From Flavobacteriaceae bacterium (GTDB taxonomy: Bacteria; Bacteroidota; Bacteroidia; Flavobacteriales; Flavobacteriaceae): a stretch of 42,070 bases of DNA. The translations under genes and the position numbers were made by a program. The stretch covers positions 1 to 42,070 of the forward strand of contig JAURDG010000001.1 of NCBI GenBank assembly GCA_030828025.1, in the 5' to 3' direction. This document shows, piece by piece, positions 1 through 7,233 of the stretch (its first letter is position 1; each line of letters starts with the position of its first letter). The notes beneath the pieces are model-generated. The model saw only the letters and a program-made list of their open reading frames with translations. It did no database searches and was not told where the DNA came from.

Positions 1-1771
1 CCATATAATCCATCCATTTTTTCATGAATGGATAATGGTTTTGAATCACATTTTTATCGGCATACTGTTGATACAACATGTCAGCCACTTTGATATAAGC
101 ACCTTGCCAAGTAACTCCGTCGCCATAATAACGCCAAAACGCTGGTGCCACGTCAGGGATACCCCCATCAAGCGTTTGTGAAAATTTAATATCATCTAAC
201 CATTTGGCGTATAGCGTTTGGTTGTCAAAAAGGAAGCTTTCTCCATACGCCCCGGTGGTTCTATCCCCCAACCAAGCCTGGCGTTCGTTGCGCTGAGGAC
301 AATCTACAGGCATGCCTTTATAATTCCCTCGTATGCCCCAATATGCATTGTTAAAAATTTGATTCATGGTGGGGTCTGAACACTCAAAAGTTCCAGTAGT
401 TTCTATGTTGTCATAGACTACTTTACCAAGGAAATCTTGACGTTTGGGTTGATATTGCAATCCCGATATTTCTACAAAACGAAATCCGTGATAAACAAAT
501 TTTGGCTCCCAAACTTCTTCTGAAGATCCTTTCAAAATATAAGTGTCAGTCGCTTTAGCATCACGCAAATCGGCGGTGTATAATGATCCATCTTCTTGCA
601 AAGATTCTGCAAATCGCAACTTGATTTTATCGCCCCGATTGCCCTTCACTTTCAACTGCAGCCAACCCACCATGTTTTGCCCCATATCTAAAATATAGGT
701 GTCATTTTTGGGATTAATAGCAACAGGAGTGATCTCATCCATTACCTTCATGTTGGGCGTCATTTGGGCTTCTGGAAACCCTCCTGGTTCTTCGACCCAA
801 GTGACATATTGCCACTCACTGTCATCAAAATTTAGCTCATTCCAATGTTGCAGCTCTAAACGAGCGTCATAGATTTCACCATCATATTCGTTGTTGCTAC
901 GAATAGGACCATAAGGACTAAATTTCCATGAAGTGTCAGATTTGATAATTTCATGGCTACCATCTGCATAAGCAATATCCAACTGCATGGCCATTTTGGG
1001 AAATCCAAAGCTTTTAATTTTATAGGGCTTATATTCCTGACGCATCGAATAAAAACGTCCATTCCCCAAAATCGTTCCCAACACATTTTCACCATTTTTT
1101 AATTGAGAAGTGACATCAAACACATTGTACTTGATGTTTTTTGTGTAATCTGTTGGAACAGGTGCCAAAACTTGATTACCAATTTTTGTGCCGTTAATAT
1201 AAAATTCATAAAGACCCATGCCCATAATATAAAGTTTGGCATCTTTAACTTCTTTTTTAATAGAGATTTGCTTGCGCAAATAGCGTGCTGACAGTTTTGA
1301 AAATTGACCAATGGTATCACCTGGAAAAAGTTGGTTACACCCAATCCATCTTGTAGATTTCCATTCAGCATAGGTCAAAATTCCCATGCTCCAATGCGCT
1401 GGAGCACTCCATGAAAACTCGCCTTTGTTCGTCCATACCTTAACTTTCCAATATGCTGCTGTTTTACTTTTTAATTTTTTACCTGAATAGGCAATATTAA
1501 TGGAAGTGCTACTCCTTACAACGCCAGAGTCCCATAAATCAGCATATTCATTGTTTAAATTTTCTAAAGAAGAGGCCACCAGAATGTGATATGCTTGTTG
1601 TTCCACTTGGTTATCGTTTGTCAAGAATTGCCAACTTAATCGGGGATGCAACACATCAATCCCCAAGGGGTTATTGAGCATCTCACATTGAAGGTTAATC
1701 ACGCTAGGCGGATTTTGAGCCCAGGTTGAAAATGCACAAATGACAATCAATAATGAAATAACTTTTTTCAT
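1..1771 (-). CDS. Alpha-L-rhamnosidase, GH78 (C-terminal part beyond window)
   Basis: This secreted GH78 enzyme is predicted to release terminal alpha-L-rhamnose. The ATG at 1771 opens a signal peptide ending near FSTWAQ, and the frame stays open to base 1, giving 590 residues of a gene that continues outside the window. The N-terminal part has the GH78 Fn3-like region (NNPLGIDV, QQAYHILVASS). The catalytic (alpha/alpha)6 region starts near the motif DCPQRNERQAWLGD, residues 490-503. Asp490, Glu496, Trp500 and Asp503 match the spacing of the substrate and general-acid residues known in GH78. The general base, expected nearer the C-terminus, lies outside the window. The gene sits 8 bp after the MGH1-like lipoprotein gene and is the last gene seen in the susC operon. 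It differs from the second GH78 (7234-10038) by one extra residue in the active-site motif, so the two probably belong to different subgroups with different linkages. Confidence 0.9.
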   Translation of the reverse strand, partial: MKKVISLLIVICAFSTWAQNPPSVINLQCEMLNNPLGIDVLHPRLSWQFLTNDNQVEQQAYHILVASSLENLNNEYADLWDSGVVRSSTSINIAYSGKKLKSKTAAYWKVKVWTNKGEFSWSAPAHWSMGILTYAEWKSTRWIGCNQLFPGDTIGQFSKLSARYLRKQISIKKEVKDAKLYIMGMGLYEFYINGTKIGNQVLAPVPTDYTKNIKYNVFDVTSQLKNGENVLGTILGNGRFYSMRQEYKPYKIKSFGFPKMAMQLDIAYADGSHEIIKSDTSWKFSPYGPIRSNNEYDGEIYDARLELQHWNELNFDDSEWQYVTWVEEPGGFPEAQMTPNMKVMDEITPVAINPKNDTYILDMGQNMVGWLQLKVKGNRGDKIKLRFAESLQEDGSLYTADLRDAKATDTYILKGSSEEVWEPKFVYHGFRFVEISGLQYQPKRQDFLGKVVYDNIETTGTFECSDPTMNQIFNNAYWGIRGNYKGMPVDCPQRNERQAWLGDRTTGAYGESFLFDNQTLYAKWLDDIKFSQTLDGGIPDVAPAFWRYYGDGVTWQGAYIKVADMLYQQYADKNVIQNHYPFMKKWMDYM

Positions 1772-1779
1772 GGTTAATC

Positions 1780-3342
1780 TTATTCTGAAATTAATTTTTC
1801 AAGTTTATCAGATGAAGCAATTCTTTTGCCGTTTTTAAACACATTCAGTCCCTTACCCTTGTTATACTTCTCCCCAGTTTTATCCCAAACAATGGTAATG
1901 ATATTGCCGTGATATAAAATATTATCCAAACAAAACCAATCCCATTTCTCAGGAGGTATTAAGGGGTTGACTTCAATTTTTTCATCGTCCCTTGGGCGTA
2001 GTCCAACCAATCCAGTGATGATCAAATCGCCAAATGTACTGTGGTTGTAATAACGACTGCGCTCCCTGTCTCCCATTAACCAATAGCCTGTGGATTCATC
2101 CAAATATTCTCCAATGTAAGGCCTTCCTCGATAATATTGAGCCTCAACGTAAAGATTCAACTGTTTAAAATAATCCGCTTTTGAAATGACATTTTGATCG
2201 TAATTATTAAGCACATTTGCTAGCGCTGTTAATGTCTGAGAAGTGGCGAAAGGCCACACAGCCCCATCCCATTCACAAGTTCCTGTGCCATGACTTCTAA
2301 ATCGTGGACTTCTACGCTCTGCAGTAGTGATCCCAAATGGAGCAGAAAAACCTTCTTCTTTTAAAAGTTGTTCCCAAGCCACTTCATACCCTTTGTTTTT
2401 TTCAGGCAAATTGAAGTACCAAGGAATAAAACCAATGGCCTCTTTAACCGCTGACGAAGTACCATTTTCAGTTAGTGTTTCAAAGAATTGATCGGTTTTA
2501 TTCCACAATTTATCCTGCACCAAATGCCGAATGGTTTCTGCTTTTTGCTCAAAATAAACTTGCTGTTTGTTATCTCCAGCCAAAGCAGAAATTTGAGATA
2601 AGGCTTTGGCGTTGGCAAACATATAACTGTTGATGGTGGGTCTGACGTTTTTAACATGACGACCACCACTCAAGGACTCTTCCATGCCGTCTTTTACGTC
2701 ATGTTGCCAAAACAAGCCATCTGCACGCATTCTGTCGTGTTCCCAAACGCTAAAGTCTTTAACTAAATCTGGGTGCAAATCAATCAAAAATGAAGAGTCT
2801 TTGTTAACCAAATAGCGCTGGTAGAGCGCATCGGAAGTCCAACTGCTAAATTTATAAAGCTTTTGCATCGGACCTTGGTTGTGCCCCCGATACCACAAGT
2901 GTATGTTTTGGTTTAAATAAGTGTCATCTTGAAGCCATCTAAACTCATAAATATGATGCCCAAGAGCACAAGATATTAAGTTGTATTTATCGGCATAAGA
3001 CCGATTGACCAGAAACTCTGTAATACCATAGCCTTGAGGTGTGTTTTTGATGTGTTTACGCAAACTCCACCAACGGAAATAATAAATCTCCTCTACATTT
3101 TTCTGTGGACACGCAAACAATGGGATATTTTTTTTCATCCAAGACCATGCTTCACTATTGGGTACTGCTTGCACTATGTTTTCATCTTCCATCGTGTTGA
3201 AATACGTGGCATAATGCTCAAATGCATCGGCTTGTAATACAAATGCAGCTTTATTTTTAGGCGCACTGCCTTCACAGCTTAGCAAGAGTATTGCCAAAAA
3301 GTTAATCAAAGTATATATGTAGCTTGGTTTTGGATACCTCAT
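1780..3342 (-). CDS. MGH1-like (alpha/alpha)6 glycosidase lipoprotein, activity unknown
   Basis: A predicted lipoprotein of about 520 residues with a glycosidase-like helical-barrel domain of the MGH1/GH63/GH37-like type. An upstream in-frame ATG at 3366 overlaps the GH95 stop. I chose the ATG at 3342 because it lies just after that stop, has an A-rich upstream region, and starts a compact signal peptide with lipobox LLLSC. Barrel-type motifs, numbered from the 3366 start: HDVKDGMEES near 223-231, GTCEWDGAVWPF near 362-373, and GEYLDESTGYW near 419-429. Candidate catalytic acids are Asp226 and Glu420, by analogy with clan GH-G enzymes (inference). It lies between the GH95 and GH78 genes in the operon, so it probably trims an oligosaccharide in the periplasm or at the cell surface. 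I cannot place it in a numbered family; GH142 (beta-L-arabinofuranosidase of RG-II) is one possibility to test. Confidence 0.7.
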   Translation of the reverse strand: MRYPKPSYIYTLINFLAILLLSCEGSAPKNKAAFVLQADAFEHYATYFNTMEDENIVQAVPNSEAWSWMKKNIPLFACPQKNVEEIYYFRWWSLRKHIKNTPQGYGITEFLVNRSYADKYNLISCALGHHIYEFRWLQDDTYLNQNIHLWYRGHNQGPMQKLYKFSSWTSDALYQRYLVNKDSSFLIDLHPDLVKDFSVWEHDRMRADGLFWQHDVKDGMEESLSGGRHVKNVRPTINSYMFANAKALSQISALAGDNKQQVYFEQKAETIRHLVQDKLWNKTDQFFETLTENGTSSAVKEAIGFIPWYFNLPEKNKGYEVAWEQLLKEEGFSAPFGITTAERRSPRFRSHGTGTCEWDGAVWPFATSQTLTALANVLNNYDQNVISKADYFKQLNLYVEAQYYRGRPYIGEYLDESTGYWLMGDRERSRYYNHSTFGDLIITGLVGLRPRDDEKIEVNPLIPPEKWDWFCLDNILYHGNIITIVWDKTGEKYNKGKGLNVFKNGKRIASSDKLEKLISE

Positions 3343-3349
3343 AAACTCA

Positions 3350-5824
3350 TTATTTTTTTTCAGCATACAGGATTCGTGTTTCTCCTGCTTTCATTTTTAT
3401 ATCATATTCGTAATAGTTGGGCAGCTTTAATGGCGCTAAAGATGCTTGTGGAGAAATGATTGGATCTTTAACTTGAACATCAAAAAACAAGGGGTTAGGA
3501 TTCTTTCCTTTTGCGATTTTTAGTCCTTTTCCAGAGAGGGGCGTTTGGGTTCTCACTCTACAATTGCCTTGCAGCGACGCTTGAATTTTCACGTGTTTAA
3601 CCTCATTATCTTCCCATGAAATATCTAGCTCAAAACCACCTCTTGATTTAAGACCCTTAATACTTCCGTGTTCCCAAACAGAGGGCAATGCTGGGAGGAG
3701 GTGAATGGCGTCTTCGTGGCTTTGCATAAACATTTCGGCAATTCCTGCGGTACATCCAAAGTTCCCATCAATTTGAAACGGCTGATGTGCATCTAACATA
3801 TTGGGATAAGTGCCTCCTCCTTTTCGTTGTTCAGGCGTAACCAAATGCAGTTGATCCTGTAACAGTTTATAGGCGCGATCTCCATCCAAAAAACGAGCCC
3901 AAAGATTCACTTTCCAGCCCATAGACCAGCCCGTTGATTCATCACCTCTATAATTTAAGGAGTTTTTCGCAGCTTGAAATAATTCTGGTGTTTTAAAAGG
4001 GGAAATCTGATTGCTTGGAAATAACCCGTACAAGTGCGAAACATGTCTGTGGTGGTCATTTGGATCATCCCAATCATGCATCCACTCTTGCAACTGACTG
4101 TGTTTGCCAATACGCATAGGTGACATTTTCGCTAAAGCTACTTTTAATTCCGCAGCAAAATCAGCGTCCCGATTCAGTATTTTCGATGCCTTCATCACAT
4201 TGGTGAATAAGTCAAAAACCAACTGATTATCCATGGTTACCCCAGCAGCGATTGAAGATTTACCATCTTCTGCGGCATGGGTGTTTTCAGGTGAGTTTGA
4301 AGGCACTACCACCAAATAACCAAACGTGGGCTCTTCAATCATAAAGTCTAAAAAGAAAGCTGCTGCCTCTTTTAGAATGGGATAGATTTCGGCTAAATAT
4401 TTATTGTCACCTGAATATAAGTATCGCTCCCATAAATCCTGACAAACCCATGCCCCACCAGACGGCCACATACCTGAAGTGGCTCTATCTACAGGACCTG
4501 TAATGCGCCAAATATCTGTGTTGTGGTGCAATACCCAGCCTTTGGCATCATAGAGTCTTTGAGCACTTTCACGTCCTGTTATACTCACTTCTTTAGCCAT
4601 TTGTAAAAAAGGCTCATGCATCTCTGATAAGTTGGTCAACTGTGCGGGCCAATAGTTCATTTCTGCATTAATATTCATGGTGTATTTACTTTCCCACGGA
4701 GGAAATAGCATATCGTTCCAAATCCCTTGAAGATTTGCTGGCTGACCACCAGGCTGAGAGGATGAAATTAATAGATATCGCCCAAATTGAAAATATAGGG
4801 CCGCAAGTTGTGGGTCGAATTGGCTGTCAAATTTACGAATACGTGCTTCTGTAGTATCATGCATGGCGGGCGTAGTTCCTAAGTCTAAAGAAACACGATT
4901 AAAGAACTTTTGGTAGTAGGCCACATGGGCATCTTTGATTTCTTGAAAATCTTTAGCTATAGCTTTTTCCAAATATTTTTGGCTTTTCTCTTCCTGATTT
5001 TCAGTGAGCGCTTTGTAGTTTTTAAAATTAGTGGCTATGGAAATATAAAGCGTGACATCATTGGCTTTTTCTACACTAATAATACCATTGTTTGCTATCA
5101 GTTGCCCCCCATTGTTTTTTGCAAATATGCGTCCTTGAAATTTTACGCGCCCTTTTTGATTTTCGTAGGTACTCGTAACTCCTGAAAGTGTAATTTGCTT
5201 ACCCTCTGTGGAAGTAACCGTTTTGTCAAATGGGCTATTCATAAATATAGCACAACTTATGCTGGCTGGTTTATCAGCAGTAAGCCGCATGACAATGACC
5301 TGGTCAGAGAAAGAAGTGAGGATTTCTCTTGTGTAGGTAATGCCATCAACTTGATATTGCACTTTTGCTGTGGCATTTTCAATGTTTAGATCCCGATAGT
5401 AGTTGGTGTAGTTTTGATGCCCAGGAAATGACACATATACACTCCCAAAGGTTTGATAATTCATGCCATTATTGGTTTGCGACATGATGTCTGAAGTAGC
5501 AAGATCTTGTGCTTGCTTGTATTTGCCTTCAAAAATGAGACTTCTGACTTTGGGCAATGCTGCTAAAGCTTTGTCGTGCGCGTTGTTGTTCGGTGAACCC
5601 GACCAGATGGTTTCTTCGTTTAACTGCAAGCGTTCAACCACAGGATCACCAAAAACCATAGCACCAAGGCGCCCGTTTCCTAGTGGCAATGCCTGATTCC
5701 AATAGGCGGCAGGCGTGTCATACCACAATTTCAACTCATTTTTTTGTTGTCCCATAACACTCTGCCAAAGAACCATTAGAATAGAAAAAACAATGATGTG
5801 TTTATTTTTTACTGCTTTCTTCAT
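3350..5824 (-). CDS. GH95 alpha-L-galactosidase or alpha-L-fucosidase
   Basis: A secreted, full-length GH95 enzyme of 824 residues with a signal peptide ending near SVMGQQ. The N-terminal beta-sandwich has the family hallmark LPLGNGRLGAMVFGD at 46-60. The helical barrel carries the catalytic set: Asn384 and Asn386 in TMNINAEMNYW, Glu513 in SNSPENTH, and Asp686 in IDGNFG. In the Bifidobacterium enzyme AfcA the equivalent residues are Asn421, Asn423, acid Glu566 and Asp766. The residue two before the first Asn is Thr382. Alpha-L-fucosidases have His here (AfcA His419), whereas the characterised alpha-L-galactosidase BACOVA_03438 is reported to have Thr. L-galactose removal is therefore the better guess; that is inference. 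The start overlaps the stop of the esterase gene by 23 bp, suggesting translational coupling. Confidence 0.93.
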   Translation of the reverse strand: MKKAVKNKHIIVFSILMVLWQSVMGQQKNELKLWYDTPAAYWNQALPLGNGRLGAMVFGDPVVERLQLNEETIWSGSPNNNAHDKALAALPKVRSLIFEGKYKQAQDLATSDIMSQTNNGMNYQTFGSVYVSFPGHQNYTNYYRDLNIENATAKVQYQVDGITYTREILTSFSDQVIVMRLTADKPASISCAIFMNSPFDKTVTSTEGKQITLSGVTSTYENQKGRVKFQGRIFAKNNGGQLIANNGIISVEKANDVTLYISIATNFKNYKALTENQEEKSQKYLEKAIAKDFQEIKDAHVAYYQKFFNRVSLDLGTTPAMHDTTEARIRKFDSQFDPQLAALYFQFGRYLLISSSQPGGQPANLQGIWNDMLFPPWESKYTMNINAEMNYWPAQLTNLSEMHEPFLQMAKEVSITGRESAQRLYDAKGWVLHHNTDIWRITGPVDRATSGMWPSGGAWVCQDLWERYLYSGDNKYLAEIYPILKEAAAFFLDFMIEEPTFGYLVVVPSNSPENTHAAEDGKSSIAAGVTMDNQLVFDLFTNVMKASKILNRDADFAAELKVALAKMSPMRIGKHSQLQEWMHDWDDPNDHHRHVSHLYGLFPSNQISPFKTPELFQAAKNSLNYRGDESTGWSMGWKVNLWARFLDGDRAYKLLQDQLHLVTPEQRKGGGTYPNMLDAHQPFQIDGNFGCTAGIAEMFMQSHEDAIHLLPALPSVWEHGSIKGLKSRGGFELDISWEDNEVKHVKIQASLQGNCRVRTQTPLSGKGLKIAKGKNPNPLFFDVQVKDPIISPQASLAPLKLPNYYEYDIKMKAGETRILYAEKK

Positions 5825-7229
5825 GTTTTCTTAGATTTTCTTCACCAAATAATTTATAAAGATCATTAATGTTATTGATGGCATTTTTAGGTAAATTTTC
5901 TCCATGTTCACCAAATACAAATAAATGACTGTAAGGTTCTATAACACTTTTTGACTCATCGATTTGACCCAACTTGTTTTTAATTTTTTCAATATCTAAT
6001 CTTAAATATTTTGCCATAAATGGATACATGGCCAATCGCTTTGAAGTACCATAATCATGTCCCTCCTTTGCAAAATGTGCATTTTCAACCAACTCCATCT
6101 TGTTGTAAAATCCATAGGTTCTTTGAATAAATGGAAACTCTAATTGTGGAACTGTATGTGTCCAATCACCACCATCTGAAATAATCAATTGTGGTTTTGG
6201 AGCAGCCATTGCTGCAATTTCTGCGTTGTTGGTACCATTGCCGCATAAATGGATTCCTCTTCCACTCTCGCAAGGGCATCCCCCAGAAAAATGCGCCGAG
6301 ACCATTACAACAGGAACAGAAACTGTTATTCTATCATCCAAAGCCGCCAAAAACATAGTATGAGAACCACCTCCTGAACCACCAGTAACCCCTACCCGAG
6401 ACATGTCTGCATATTTTAGTGTGGATACGTAATCCAACAACCGCATTCCGCTTAACACTTGAATGGTGGAAGCTATACTGTTTCTGTGGGTTGTAGCAGG
6501 AAATTGAAGCTGGGACTCGCCCCAAGCAAATAAATCAAAACTGACAACTATGGCACCCATTCTGGCTAAATTAGCGGCTCGAATTTGTTCACTAGCCCTG
6601 TAGCGACCGTCACCAAAATGACCATTAGGCATAAGGATTACAGCTGCTTTATTTTTTAGTGAGACGGGTTTATAGATAGATCCTGTTGTGTAAATTCCTG
6701 GTAAAATTTCCAACCCAATATTTTCTACTGTATAGCCTGAAAACTTTCTTTTTTTGGTAAGAATTGGTTTAGAATTTGGTCTTTTCGGTGCTTTATCCAA
6801 TCCCAATGAATACTTCATACAGCTCGTTAGTGCTGCCTTTCTATTTTCCCAGGATGTTTTTTCTGCATACTGCGTAGATAGAAAAGCCAGCCTATTTTCG
6901 GCCTTATCCACAGAAACTTTGTAATGCTCGTATTTTCTAATTTGGTAAGTTCCGTTTGCTTGTTTAAAATAGGTCAACCCAAATGGAGCCAATATATTTG
7001 CTAGTGAAAGTTCTAAATTCCCAGGCTCAATTCTCCAATCCGAAAAGTCTAAAGTTTTGTTGTCCAACAAATGTCGATCATCAACAACTTTTATATCAAA
7101 AATTTCTTCAATTCTTTTGATGGTTTCTAGAATCGTCCCTTGATAATTATCATCAGATGTTTTTGTTTGTGCAACAGCAATCGTTACACTAAAATACATC
7201 AAAACGAGTATGTTTTTTGGTTTAATCAT
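5802..7229 (-). CDS. Secreted alpha/beta-hydrolase esterase with N-terminal STN-like domain
   Basis: A 475-residue secreted hydrolase with a signal peptide ending near TIAVAQ. Residues about 31-99 look like an STN (secretin/TonB N-terminal) domain: a start like TILETIKRIEEIF, then LDFSDW, LSLANILAPFGLTY and a final YQIRK strand. Residues about 165-415 form an alpha/beta-hydrolase related to acetyl-xylan esterases and the CE19-type pectin esterases. They include PNGHFGDGRY at 201-210, the nucleophile elbow VTGGSGGG (Ser285), a candidate acid in SDGGDW (Asp352 or Asp355), and the candidate His391 in EGHDYG. A Cys-rich stretch GGCPCESGRG (316-325) follows the nucleophile. It probably removes methyl or acetyl esters from the pectic substrate; CE19 is suggested because BT1017 of the Bacteroides RG-II locus belongs there (recalled, not searched). 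It starts 4 bp after the GH78 gene. The STN fusion is unusual for an esterase. Confidence 0.8.
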   Translation of the reverse strand: MIKPKNILVLMYFSVTIAVAQTKTSDDNYQGTILETIKRIEEIFDIKVVDDRHLLDNKTLDFSDWRIEPGNLELSLANILAPFGLTYFKQANGTYQIRKYEHYKVSVDKAENRLAFLSTQYAEKTSWENRKAALTSCMKYSLGLDKAPKRPNSKPILTKKRKFSGYTVENIGLEILPGIYTTGSIYKPVSLKNKAAVILMPNGHFGDGRYRASEQIRAANLARMGAIVVSFDLFAWGESQLQFPATTHRNSIASTIQVLSGMRLLDYVSTLKYADMSRVGVTGGSGGGSHTMFLAALDDRITVSVPVVMVSAHFSGGCPCESGRGIHLCGNGTNNAEIAAMAAPKPQLIISDGGDWTHTVPQLEFPFIQRTYGFYNKMELVENAHFAKEGHDYGTSKRLAMYPFMAKYLRLDIEKIKNKLGQIDESKSVIEPYSHLFVFGEHGENLPKNAINNINDLYKLFGEENLRKHEESSKK

Positions 7230-7233
7230 ACCA

